DNA of 62,228 bases from Methylobacter sp. (GTDB lineage: Bacteria; Pseudomonadota; Gammaproteobacteria; Methylococcales; Methylomonadaceae). Below are positions 19,001 through 26,372 of this stretch, piece by piece; the stretch's first letter is position 1, and every line of letters begins with the position of its first letter. The notes below the pieces were generated by a model that saw only the letters and a program-made list of their open reading frames with translations, did not search any database and was not told where the DNA came from. Location: positions 1-62,228 of the forward strand of contig SCPZ01000053.1 of assembly GCA_004299305.1 (NCBI GenBank), written 5' to 3'. The position numbers and the translations under genes were made by a program.

Positions 19001-19156
19001 GGCGATGTCTCCTGTGACGAACACGGCATCGGCTTGGAAACCGTTATTGCGGCGGCGTTCGATTTCGGAGAGCAAGGGGTTTAATACACTATCGTGCTCA
19101 TAAGAGTCGGACTGGGTGAAATGAAAATCCGACAAGTGTATCCAACGAAAACTCAT
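16001..19156 (-). CDS. Metallophosphoesterase-STAND NTPase-TPR protein, candidate defence effector
   Basis: A 1,051-residue three-part protein. Residues 1-290 form a calcineurin-like metallophosphoesterase with all core motifs: SDFH (9-12), GD (49-50), GNHD (86-89), HH (209-210) and GHLH (237-240). Residues about 355-560 form an NB-ARC-type STAND NTPase: Walker A GLGGLGKT (386-393), Walker B LIIFDN (457-462), GLPLAL (536-541). From about 720 to 1010 come kinesin-light-chain-like TPRs (GEEHPDTA, ALGQPAQALELSEQAL). By analogy with Avs and other STAND systems, the TPRs would sense a trigger, the NTPase oligomerise, and the phosphoesterase cut a nucleic acid or nucleotide. That activity is inferred. 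Its neighbours are toxin-antitoxin genes. The ATG start gives an intact SDFH motif. Confidence 0.88.
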   Translation of the reverse strand: MSFRWIHLSDFHFTQSDSYEHDSVLNPLLSEIERRRNNGFQADAVFVTGDIAYSGNVKEYQQATNFFDALLQSANLNKSRLFVVPGNHDLDKEAGSGLKRTLDDEQESVGYFADGKRKYHFEKFQAFRDWFNAYFSGLKTCPPDSTCHAPETLKTHSGLCVAVLPLNSALFSLPDRQDHNSLWIGRRNLDAALEKLKALNADFNIALLHHPLDWLHTAECSNIKAVLQEQVDIILRGHLHENEIASIASSHGDCLHLAAGACYQTRQYPNTALLCTVNFAAHELEVEPIRYTDSPKPVWTLDTSLFLPPKYPDYIRRFSLPKSTLTSTITRSDEQGGFSPSKPVFSVPFASKGEQMIGRQAALEQVHHQLHSGIRTAIGQTAAFQGLGGLGKTQLAVEYAYAYQKDYTNGVIWINADQDLNVQLIQLAEKSWVSPVADQAFKLTTAIKRLHEVPDCLIIFDNLENLETIKEILPAANVGSHILVTSRFEQTGFVAIPLDTLSPEQGLQLLLQEAERQPQNSDENQAAASIVQQLDGLPLALELAGAFLQRRTTVSWQQYSELLHKNLPAAFLSSHASWTKHEADIYSTLKIHESLFNEEPLLKPLLNALTWSGSTAMSESLLCALLAESEATNLIGALSLGCALRILQQSDDKNAYAVHRLVREVRRVELPLTGSPEWMSGCAECLGEWFEKHRRDFSDLALFEANFDHLPAWQKNAQTLGLPLLAARLLWLQAYPAWHWGRYREAQQLLEQAQDLSSQSPTVDIALKAHLLNDLGLMKHALGDSKAALALSEEALNLRLDLFGEEHQDTADSLNDVAVYYNALGQPAQALDLGEQALQIRRTLFGEQHPDTARSLSNIAGYYYVLDQPAQALDLGEQSLQIRRKLFGEEHPATATSLNNVALNYHALGKPAQALELSEQALRIQRTLFGEEHPDTASLLGNIALYYHALGQLAQALELSEQAWLIHQKLFGDVHPDTVLSNYNLIGYLMDNKQRPEALKRLDTQLSLLKKDHPHHEKLQRLRAQLLSKPIRPGFRQPAKNPGKNKPKKRR
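16230..16870 (-). repeat. 126-bp tandem repeats encoding TPRs
   Basis: About five units of 126 bp (42 residues) lie in the 3' half of the STAND gene. A shared landmark recurs at 16239, 16365, 16491 and 16617. Similarity is visible at DNA level, pointing to recent duplication or gene conversion in the sensor part. Confidence 0.8.
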
Positions 19157-19215
19157 ATTTGTTCTCTCAAAAAGGTTCTTGGTTGTGCATTAAAAACAAT
19201 GTGCTCTATTCGCTG

Positions 19216-19275
19216 CCAGTTATCCACTAAAATCAATTCCCCACTTTCATTGGCAAAATGCCCCGGCAGGCAGCA
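19216..19275. repeat. Direct repeat at the 3' end of the GNAT gene, copy 1
   Basis: TTATCCACTAAAATCAA and CCACTTTCATTGGCAAAATG recur at 20952-21026, with the second copy having a 13-bp longer middle. This copy contains the GNAT stop codon and last codons. The pair flanks the two toxin-antitoxin modules. Confidence 0.8.
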
Positions 19276-19744
19276 ACAGACTGCCGGGTTTTCCCGGAAG
19301 ATCAATAAATCCGAAATGTCGATAAAACGCGGCGGTTGAGTTGTCCTTGGCGTCAACGATGATGCCCGCCACTGCTAAAGTATCTCTTGCTCGCCTTACC
19401 TTTTGGCAGGCATCGGCCAACAAGATTGACCCCAGTCCTTTGCCTTGAAAGGCTTGATCGACTGCTAAACGCCCGATTAACGCCACCGGCACAGGGTAGC
19501 GAGGCAGTTTATGCGCCAGTTTTTCAGGCAAGTCAGAGCAATTGACACTACCGGCACTCAAGGTAAAAAAACCTGCCAAACAACCCAAGTCATCCGTCGG
19601 CGTAGCAACAAAGACTCTTGCCAAATCCCGCTTTATATCCTGTAAAGCATAGCGACGAATATAATCATCAAGCGCGGGTTGTCCGCAGCCAAAGTTTTTT
19701 GCAGCAATTTTGCCGTCATGCGCCCTAATGATATAGGCCGTCAA
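19247..19744 (-). CDS. GNAT acetyltransferase toxin (TacT-like)
   Basis: A 165-residue GNAT enzyme. The acetyl-CoA-binding loop is QGKGLG at residues 100-105 after RLAVDQAF, and a conserved tyrosine lies in AAFYRHFGF. TacT/AtaT/ItaT toxins of this size acetylate charged tRNAs and block translation. It overlaps the DUF1778 antitoxin gene by four bases (ATGA), the standard arrangement. A short ORF overlapping its 3' end (19153-19356) is a shadow. Confidence 0.9.
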   Translation of the reverse strand: MTAYIIRAHDGKIAAKNFGCGQPALDDYIRRYALQDIKRDLARVFVATPTDDLGCLAGFFTLSAGSVNCSDLPEKLAHKLPRYPVPVALIGRLAVDQAFQGKGLGSILLADACQKVRRARDTLAVAGIIVDAKDNSTAAFYRHFGFIDLPGKPGSLLLPAGAFCQ

Positions 19745-20022
19745 CGTTCGACCTGTTCACTATGGCGATTGAAGGCGCGGCTTAAAGCAGCAGAGGGCTG
19801 TACAGGCCCATCAAGAGCGGCAAGAAAAGCTTCAAAATCTGCCGGATGTAAAGTAATCGATTCATGAGCCTGAATCACTTGTTCGGCAGACGCTAAGGCA
19901 TGAGACAGTATAAATTCTGAAACGCTGACATGCGCATAGGCAGCCGCTTTATTAAGCATTTGTTTGGCGTGATTATCGCATCGTATGTTGAGACGATTTT
20001 CTTTGGCGGTTCTTGCGCTCAT
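19741..20022 (-). CDS. DUF1778 ribbon-helix-helix antitoxin (TacA-like)
   Basis: A 93-residue antitoxin. The N-terminal ribbon-helix-helix (RLNIRCDNHAKQMLNKAAAY) binds DNA and the C-terminal tail (FEAFLAALDGP) is the usual toxin-wrapping segment. The ATG at 20020-20022 has AGGAG seven bases upstream and is preferred over the longer frame to 20100. It pairs with the GNAT gene directly downstream. Confidence 0.9.
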   Translation of the reverse strand: MSARTAKENRLNIRCDNHAKQMLNKAAAYAHVSVSEFILSHALASAEQVIQAHESITLHPADFEAFLAALDGPVQPSAALSRAFNRHSEQVER

Positions 20023-20036
20023 TAGGAAGCTCCTAA
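20022..20036. promoter_or_regulatory. Inverted-repeat operator candidate over the antitoxin RBS
   Basis: TTAGGA-AGC-TCCTAA is a 6-bp-arm inverted repeat that includes the Shine-Dalgarno sequence of the DUF1778 gene. Ribbon-helix-helix antitoxins usually repress their own operon at such short palindromes. The assignment is inferred. Confidence 0.4.
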
Positions 20037-20190
20037 TCCAACAGGTTTGATTGTGCGCCGGTTGTACGGACAATGCAATATCGACATTTACAGATAACAT
20101 CCCGTTGAGGGATGTTATCTGTCCCGGCTTATGACGGGTGCCGCTAAAGCGCCCGCTTTAAATAATAATTCGGCTTCCTTGACATTTACG

Positions 20191-20613
20191 TCATCGCTCG
20201 TTAGTCGATTCAGGGATGATCAGTTCAACGCCGGGGAAATAGGTGCTGAACCGCCCCTTATCGCGGGAGATTAATTGATAACCGGAGACCGCAGCATGAG
20301 CGCCGATAAAAAAGTCCGGAAGCACGTTGCCTTTCTCGCTTTTGCGCCTCTTGTATTGTAAAAAAGCTTTTCCGGCCAGGAATAGAGCTTCTCTCGGAAT
20401 AGGCTTCATAGCAAAATCCAGGGAGTCAAATAACGCTTCCACTTCTTCAATGCGCGCAAAGCCAACCGAACATTCTGCGTAAATAATCGGGTTGATGACC
20501 ATTGTGTTGTTTTGATCCAGCCGTTCGAGGGTTGAGGCGCTCCATTCAAACCATGCGCTTTTAGGATCGGCTAAATCGGTGATGATGCAACTGTCGATTA
20601 GGATGACGGCCAC
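20191..20613 (-). CDS. vapC: VapC-like PIN-domain toxin
   Basis: A 140-residue PIN nuclease. Acidic active-site candidates are Asp7 (LIDSCIITDL), Glu47 (IIYAECSVGF), Asp100 (VLPDFFIGAHA) and Asp118 (SRDKGRFSTYFP), giving the complete four-residue set. It overlaps the AbrB-type antitoxin gene by 16 bases. VapC toxins cleave tRNA or rRNA. Confidence 0.9.
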   Translation of the reverse strand: MAVILIDSCIITDLADPKSAWFEWSASTLERLDQNNTMVINPIIYAECSVGFARIEEVEALFDSLDFAMKPIPREALFLAGKAFLQYKRRKSEKGNVLPDFFIGAHAAVSGYQLISRDKGRFSTYFPGVELIIPESTNER

Positions 20614-20843
20614 GATTCGCCCCGCGTTAACGCCATAATGTCATCGGTGCTCATCGTTAGCTTGCCGGATTCATGGGCTGCGCGGAACCGACCGGCTCTT
20701 TTTTTAGAGGTTTTGCCTTTGTTGATATACCAGCGGCCGTTCTCGTCCAACAGGAATTCGATCTCGGTTTCAGCGGGCAGAATGCCCATGCTTTCCCTAA
20801 CGTTTTGCGGGATGGTTACTTGACCTTTGCTTGTTACACGCAT
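20598..20843 (-). CDS. vapB: AbrB/MazE-type antitoxin (VapB-like)
   Basis: An 81-residue protein. The N-terminal swapped-hairpin AbrB domain (MRVTSKGQVTIPQNVRESMG) binds DNA and the charged C-terminal tail binds toxin. The ATG at 20841-20843 is at the family boundary; the longer frame to 20969 runs into promoter and repeat sequence. It is coupled to the PIN toxin. Confidence 0.9.
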   Translation of the reverse strand: MRVTSKGQVTIPQNVRESMGILPAETEIEFLLDENGRWYINKGKTSKKRAGRFRAAHESGKLTMSTDDIMALTRGESWPSS

Positions 20844-20861
20844 GGTGATCGCCTGTTTGTG

Positions 20862-20884
20862 AGTAATACTTAAATAGTAATACC
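20862..20884. promoter_or_regulatory. Paired operator candidate upstream of vapB
   Basis: Two 9-bp elements, AGTAATACT (20862-20870) and AGTAATACC (20876-20884), lie 14 bp apart, about 20 bp upstream of the antitoxin start. Each is near-palindromic, as expected for AbrB-type autorepression. This is inferred from position. Confidence 0.4.
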
Positions 20885-20951
20885 TTGTTGGCGCGAAAGT
20901 AAATAGTTGATCAATGATTTGAATTGTGTGTGTTTGAAAACAACAATGTTG

Positions 20952-21026
20952 GTTATCCACTAAAATCAAATTGATTTAGATGTCCCTCCACTTTCATTGG
21001 CAAAATGCCGCAGCAGGCGGCAACAC
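20952..21026. repeat. Direct repeat, copy 2 (remnant of a GNAT gene 3' end)
   Basis: The segment repeats TTATCCACTAAAATCAA, CCACTTTCATTGGCAAAATG and GCAGGCGGCAACA. In copy 1 the same bases encode the last residues and stop of the GNAT toxin. This copy has no gene attached, so it is probably a relic of a second GNAT gene or of a duplication that bracketed the modules. Confidence 0.75.
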
Positions 21027-21077
21027 TTTAGTTTTGAATTAAATCGGTAATTGCGCAAAAACCACCCAATGTGTGAA

Positions 21078-21671
21078 TTAATCCGCCTTAATCTCCCGAA
21101 ATGTCAAATTGATCCGTGGCGTTTTCAATTTTTTCGTTTTCGGCACCGAATGCATCCAATGGTGCTGCAAGGTTCCGGCCATCACCAATAAATCGCCGTG
21201 GCCTAAAACTATATCCAGTTTATCTTTGGTTTTTTTATGATGCAGCTTGAATAAGCGCTGATCGCCCAAGCTTAATGACGCAATCATCGGGTTTTGCCCC
21301 AACTCTTTTTCATCATCGGCATGACAGCCCATAGAGTCTTTGCCGTCACGGTACAAATTGGCTAATACGCTATTAAAAGTGCATTGGCATTGCCGCTCCA
21401 CTTTCTCCCGGATTGCCTGTAATACCGGAGTCCAGGGCATCGGTTGATGGTTAACGCCGGAATAGCGATACCAGGCATCAGGATCGCCGTACCAGCACAT
21501 CAGGCGGGGCACTTTAACCCACCTGCCATAGATAAAAATGGCTTCTTCCTGCCAGGCCAGCTCGGCTTTAAGCTGCTCAAACAGCAGATCGGCTTCTTGC
21601 AAGCCGTAAAAGTTGTTGCATAAATAAAGCTCGCCATCGAAAGGAGCAAGGTTAGTTACGGGATTTAGCAC
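21078..21671 (-). CDS. alkB: AlkB-family alpha-ketoglutarate-dependent dioxygenase
   Basis: A 197-residue 2OG-Fe(II) dioxygenase close to AlkB/ALKBH2-type enzymes that remove alkyl lesions from DNA or RNA. The Fe-binding His117-x-Asp119 (GCHADDE) and His174 (HHWMHSVPKT) are present, and Arg186 and Arg192 (PRINLTFR) bind 2-oxoglutarate. It lies 37 bp after the last antiporter-like gene in the same direction, so it may be read as the tail of that operon without shared function. Confidence 0.93.
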   Translation of the reverse strand: MLNPVTNLAPFDGELYLCNNFYGLQEADLLFEQLKAELAWQEEAIFIYGRWVKVPRLMCWYGDPDAWYRYSGVNHQPMPWTPVLQAIREKVERQCQCTFNSVLANLYRDGKDSMGCHADDEKELGQNPMIASLSLGDQRLFKLHHKKTKDKLDIVLGHGDLLVMAGTLQHHWMHSVPKTKKLKTPRINLTFREIKAD

Positions 21672-21708
21672 TTCAAACAGTTAATCGATGTATCAAACTA
21701 ACAATCTT

Positions 21709-23241
21709 TTAATCCTGCGCAACCTTGCTTGCCAACACCGGCTGATCCAGTAAGCGGGTCAACCAGGCCTCCGCCGTTACGCGATTGGTGTTCAACACGC
21801 CATTAGGAAAAAAACCAAATCCCAATATTAGCAATGCCGACACGCACAACAGCGCCAGTTCCCGTGATCGTAAGTCCTGTACCTGCCTGACGCCAACCTG
21901 GGTAATGGGGCCGAAAAAAGCGCGGCGGGTAAAGGACAGCATATATGCGGCGCTAAGTATCGCTCCGATCAGGGCTGCAATGCTGATGCTGGGATGCGCC
22001 AGCATGGTGCTGACAATTAGCAATAATTCGGCGGGAAATCCGCTGGTTCCGGGCAATCCTATGCTGGCCAAGGCAAATAAAAAATAAAAACAGCTCAGAC
22101 GCGGCATTACTTTAGCCAAGCCGCCTAGATGGATGGCTTCGGTGCTGCCCAAGCGATGCTGGATAAAACCGGCCACCAGCATCAAAGAGCCTGCCACCAT
22201 CGTGAAGTTCAGCAATTGAAATATCGCCCCTTGTATGCCCTGCATGTTCAAGGATGCAATGCCGACGATAACCAGACCCACATGGCTGATACTGGCATAA
22301 GCCAATAAGCGGCGAAGATTGGTTTGTTGCAACGCAATCAATGCGCTATAAACCAAGGTGATCGCGCCAAGTATGCCAAGCACCCAGCTGTATTGAACGG
22401 CAGCGGAAGGCGCCAGCGGCATCGCAAAACGAATGATGCCGAAAGCGCCGAGTTTCAAGCCGGTTAACAAGGCCGTCAGTTGGGTCGGGCCTTCCATGGC
22501 GACGGTAGGCAGCCAGGTATGAAAAGGCGCCAACGGCGCTTTAACCGCAAAACCCAGCAGTAATAATAAGAATACCAAGGCCTGCAAGTTATCCGGCAAT
22601 GATGTTTCCAATAACACCGGCAGGCTGAAGGCCAGGTCTTGAGGAATATTGCCGCCCACTGCGCTAGCGTGATTAACGGCCAGTATGATAATCCCGAACA
22701 ATAACGGCACACCGCCGAACAGCATGAACAGCGTGTACTTTATCGCCGCGCTACGCCGCGCAGAACCTATGCCCCATAAGCCGATTAAAAAGAAAATCGG
22801 CGGCAGGGTCAGTTCCCAGAACAAAAAGAACAGCGCCATATCCAGCGCCAAAAATACGCCGAGGGTGACGCCTTCCAATGCCAGTAATAAGGCAAAATGA
22901 AATCGGGCCTGATGTTGCACCGAATTCCATGATGCGATAATCGCCATTAAGGTCAACAACGCGGACATCGGTAAAAACAACACGGAAATACCGTCTATGC
23001 CAATCAGGTATTCTATATTCAAGCTAGGTATCCAGGCGTAGCGTTCGACCAATTGAAAATCATTGCCAAGCTCGGCGTTAAACAACTGCACCGCCGCCAG
23101 TGTTACGATTAATTCCAGCGCGGCAAACAACAACGCGATGCTTTTTGCGATACGGACGTTACGGCTAAGGGCGACAGCAATCGCACCTAGTAAAGGCAGC
23201 AGAATAATCAGGCTTAAGATAGGGAAACTGGTATTACTCAT
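21709..23241 (-). CDS. NuoM-like proton-translocating membrane subunit
   Basis: A 510-residue protein with about 14 membrane helices, of the NADH-quinone oxidoreductase M/Mrp antiporter family. LFFLFWELTLPPIFFLIGLW holds the key glutamate of helix 5, and APFHTWLPTVAMEGPTQLTA is the helix 7-8 signature. The ATG at 23239-23241 overlaps the upstream stop (ATGAGTAA) and has AAGGA upstream, so it is preferred to the start 31 codons earlier. It is the last membrane subunit of the DabA-linked operon. Confidence 0.88.
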   Translation of the reverse strand: MSNTSFPILSLIILLPLLGAIAVALSRNVRIAKSIALLFAALELIVTLAAVQLFNAELGNDFQLVERYAWIPSLNIEYLIGIDGISVLFLPMSALLTLMAIIASWNSVQHQARFHFALLLALEGVTLGVFLALDMALFFLFWELTLPPIFFLIGLWGIGSARRSAAIKYTLFMLFGGVPLLFGIIILAVNHASAVGGNIPQDLAFSLPVLLETSLPDNLQALVFLLLLLGFAVKAPLAPFHTWLPTVAMEGPTQLTALLTGLKLGAFGIIRFAMPLAPSAAVQYSWVLGILGAITLVYSALIALQQTNLRRLLAYASISHVGLVIVGIASLNMQGIQGAIFQLLNFTMVAGSLMLVAGFIQHRLGSTEAIHLGGLAKVMPRLSCFYFLFALASIGLPGTSGFPAELLLIVSTMLAHPSISIAALIGAILSAAYMLSFTRRAFFGPITQVGVRQVQDLRSRELALLCVSALLILGFGFFPNGVLNTNRVTAEAWLTRLLDQPVLASKVAQD

Positions 23242-24799
23242 GTTGATCATCCTTGGCGCCGGTTTCATTATCGCTGTCAGGTTGGGCGCCATGCATAGGA
23301 TATTGCGCCTTGATAGCCGCCGCATCCTGGTCAATAAAATTCAACCACGGCGTCGTGTAAAAGCCGGTGCCGACCAACAACAGACAAATCACCACGGTAA
23401 TAAAACGCTCCTTCCAAACCGGATGGTGCGCACAGCTGTAAGGTTGCTCGGCTCGTTTAGGCGTCGCCATAAAAATCCGCTGAAAAGCCCATAACAAAAA
23501 AGCTGCGGACATCACATTGCCGAGCAAAATAGCGATGGCCAGCAGCCAGCCGTCTTCTTCGATAACACCTTCAACCAGTAAATGCGCCGCGTCGAAGCCC
23601 GGCGTACCGGGCATAACCATGGTGCTCAGTGCGGAAATCAGGAACAGCAACGCCAGAGTGCCGTTGGTATCGAACAATCCGCCCAGGCGCGGCAGATAAG
23701 AGGTGCGGCAGCGCTCATAAATCAGGCCGACGCTGAACAACATGCCCGCTGTCGCCAGCCCGTATGCCACGGACAGCAACAGGCTGCCTTCCAACCCGTT
23801 CTCGTTAAAACAGAAGATGCCTATGACCAGCATCCCCGTTTGACTGATCACCGCAAAAGCCAGTAAGCGGCGAATGTTGATTTGCATCAGCGCCAGCAAG
23901 GCACCGTAAAAAATGCTGATCAAGCCCAGCGTCAGCACAAAGCCGGACCATTGTTCGGCAACACCCGGCACCATAGGCAAAATAAAACGGATCACCGCAT
24001 AAATGCCTAACTTCAAACCCACCAGAAAGATGACCGCACTGGCGACCGTGCCTTGTTCGGCCAACACCGGCAGCCAGCCGTGAAACGGGAATAACGGCAT
24101 CCGAATCGCAAAGCCGAAAAACAGCAACACAAAAACCAGGACTTCATCGTGCAAATAGGCATTATTCTGTTTCAGCGTCAGCCAATCGAAAGTCAGCGCA
24201 TGTTCCGAATCGATTAAGCCGAAGGCCAGCAACAAAAAACCGGCCAGCGTCATCAGCAAACCGCTGACCCAGTATTGCAACAACCTTACGACGACCCAAC
24301 GCCGGTTTTGCCCGGTTCCGGCATGAATGGTCAACAGCGCTACAGGAACGAGTTCCAGCACGCACCAAAACCAGAATTGCATCACATTCAGTGCAACAAA
24401 AGCGCCGATCAATATAGTTTCATAGCCCAACAGACAGGCAATGAACAGCCGGTCGGTCACATGCCGGGTAATCAAGGTATAAATTAAAGCCAGCAAGGTT
24501 AAAACGGCGGTCAGCGGGAGAAATAAAATATTCGTTCCGTCAACGCCGACACGGTAACTGAATCCTGCGAAATTTAACTGTTCAACCAGGTGGATGCCCG
24601 GGCTGGCGGAATCGAAAACAGCTAGCAGATAAACGCTAAGCAATAGCGTCGACAACGCTCCGGCAAAGCCGAATCGCAATGCAACAGCCGAAGACCGGGA
24701 CAACAAGATAGCGATCATGGTCGCCAACGGAACCAGCGTCAAGGTAGTGAGCAACGGGAAGGCCGCCGATGCAGACCAGGGAGTAACAGTAATATCCAT
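23234..24799 (-). CDS. Divergent NuoM/NuoN-like membrane subunit
   Basis: A 521-residue polytopic protein of the same antiporter family. PLFPFHGWLPVLAEQGTVAS replaces the usual HxEAPTxxS segment. The helix 5 region reads FWCVLELVPVALL, with its glutamate displaced by about two positions relative to FWExxLxP, so proton transfer may be altered. The ATG at 24799 has GAGG five bases upstream; the in-frame ATG at 24817 has none. It is coupled to the genes on both sides. Confidence 0.85.
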   Translation of the reverse strand: MDITVTPWSASAAFPLLTTLTLVPLATMIAILLSRSSAVALRFGFAGALSTLLLSVYLLAVFDSASPGIHLVEQLNFAGFSYRVGVDGTNILFLPLTAVLTLLALIYTLITRHVTDRLFIACLLGYETILIGAFVALNVMQFWFWCVLELVPVALLTIHAGTGQNRRWVVVRLLQYWVSGLLMTLAGFLLLAFGLIDSEHALTFDWLTLKQNNAYLHDEVLVFVLLFFGFAIRMPLFPFHGWLPVLAEQGTVASAVIFLVGLKLGIYAVIRFILPMVPGVAEQWSGFVLTLGLISIFYGALLALMQINIRRLLAFAVISQTGMLVIGIFCFNENGLEGSLLLSVAYGLATAGMLFSVGLIYERCRTSYLPRLGGLFDTNGTLALLFLISALSTMVMPGTPGFDAAHLLVEGVIEEDGWLLAIAILLGNVMSAAFLLWAFQRIFMATPKRAEQPYSCAHHPVWKERFITVVICLLLVGTGFYTTPWLNFIDQDAAAIKAQYPMHGAQPDSDNETGAKDDQHE

Positions 24800-24806
24800 C
24801 AGGGCC

Positions 24807-26369
24807 TCAAAATGCAACGAGCAATGTTATAAACACAAACAACACCAGATAGCGGGGTCTTAGCACCGATTGTTCAAATCTATTGGCGATATGGCCAAGT
24901 TCGCGCCCATAATTAATCGTACCTTTTCCGATGCCGCGCAATACAAAGCGATCTTCGAACCAGTGCAAAATAGCGGCCGTCCATTCGGTGAGTTTTCCTG
25001 CCAGGCCGCTGCCTTGGGCGAACTCATCGGATTCATTATCCAAATGCGCGCCAATCATCTTTTCTTCCAGTTGCGCCAATGACGATATTGCCCGGATTGC
25101 GGGATCTGGAGCCCCCATGACGCGATCAACAATATGATCGTCAAAATAGCTCAGGTCGTGCGCCAAGCCGCGCACCGGCTTGACCAGCGCCCAATCGGTC
25201 ATCGGGTCCAACCAGAAACGCTGCAATGACGCGACATAAAGCCAGGCGGGAGCGGAAGCTTTGCGTTGTGGAGTCTCTGCGCATACAGCCCGTACATTAT
25301 GCATCAGCGATGGCGCGGTCAGGAATTGATAACCGCGAACCGCCGCATGAGCGCAAAGATGCCACCCGGCAAGCTGCCAAAAACCCAGGCCGCATTCTAA
25401 AAACATCAGGCCCAATTGACCGGATGTCGCAAAAATTAACGAGCTTTTAACATCAGTTTGGCTTAAGCCAACCACAAACCCATAAACAGTTGTGATCAAG
25501 CCCACGATAGCGACCACTGCCATAGCCAATGGCGCATGTTCAAAAACCGGTCTTAGCAAAATGACCAAATAAACACCGGCGTGTACCATGACCGCCCCGT
25601 AAAATACCGCACTCGATGGCGTAGGCCCTTCCATGGCGCGCGCCAGCCAAGGCGTAAACGGCAGTTGCGCCGATTTGGCAAAAGCGGCGACTGCAAAACA
25701 CAATGCAATCGCAGTGGCTTCGCCGGGCGTCATTTGTGCAACCGCAGCATTGATATTGCTCCAATTAACGCTATCAAACCAAGCATAACTCAGGCCCGCG
25801 CCTAAGATAAAACCGGCGTCACCGATACGATTGGTGACGAAAACGCGCGTTGCATTAGTGACGGCAACCGGGCGGTCATAAGCGTAAGCGATCAAAAAAT
25901 AGGAACATAATCCTGCAACTTCCCAGCCGATAAAGGTGCCGACCGCATTACCCGCCAGCACCAGCAACAGCATGGCTGAAGCAAACAGGCTCAAGATAAA
26001 AAAGAACCGATGATAGCCTGCTTCCCGGTGCATGTAGTCGGTCGAAAAACGGATCACGACAGCCAGCAGCACCGAAAACAGCGCCGCCAAACGGACATTC
26101 AAACCGCTGGTGATAAAGTTCACCTGAACATCCAGCGTGTCACTGTTCAGCCAATGCCCTGTCGTGTAAGAACCGGTATTTTTGTCCAGCAAGTCAGCTC
26201 CTAACAAGGCCAAGGCCAACAAACAAGACATGCTGATAGCCCACCCGGCAATACCGGCTGTCGTGCTTTCATCGGCTTCGCCGCTGATTATGCCAAACAA
26301 CTGCCCGATACCGACCACCATAGCGGCGGTCAGCGGCATTAAGGGAATTAAAACAACTAATGCGTCCAT
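24807..26369 (-). CDS. dabB: NuoL-like subunit (DabB-like)
   Basis: A 520-residue polytopic protein of the NuoL/MrpA family. NAVGTFIGWEVAGLCSYFLI carries the helix 5 glutamate, and LPFTPWLARAMEGPTPSSAV the helix 7-8 signature. It begins three bases after the dabA stop, matching the DabA-DabB pairing in which the NuoL-type protein is the cation-driven membrane partner of the DabA catalytic subunit. Its C-terminal third is a soluble or amphipathic extension ending in one membrane helix (LVLFVFITLLVAF). Confidence 0.87.
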   Translation of the reverse strand: MDALVVLIPLMPLTAAMVVGIGQLFGIISGEADESTTAGIAGWAISMSCLLALALLGADLLDKNTGSYTTGHWLNSDTLDVQVNFITSGLNVRLAALFSVLLAVVIRFSTDYMHREAGYHRFFFILSLFASAMLLLVLAGNAVGTFIGWEVAGLCSYFLIAYAYDRPVAVTNATRVFVTNRIGDAGFILGAGLSYAWFDSVNWSNINAAVAQMTPGEATAIALCFAVAAFAKSAQLPFTPWLARAMEGPTPSSAVFYGAVMVHAGVYLVILLRPVFEHAPLAMAVVAIVGLITTVYGFVVGLSQTDVKSSLIFATSGQLGLMFLECGLGFWQLAGWHLCAHAAVRGYQFLTAPSLMHNVRAVCAETPQRKASAPAWLYVASLQRFWLDPMTDWALVKPVRGLAHDLSYFDDHIVDRVMGAPDPAIRAISSLAQLEEKMIGAHLDNESDEFAQGSGLAGKLTEWTAAILHWFEDRFVLRGIGKGTINYGRELGHIANRFEQSVLRPRYLVLFVFITLLVAF

Positions 26370-26372
26370 TTA

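Noticed and set aside
19153-19356. 67-codon minus-strand ORF at the end of the GNAT gene
   Set aside because: Overlaps the GNAT gene in another frame and extends into a direct repeat; no family features.
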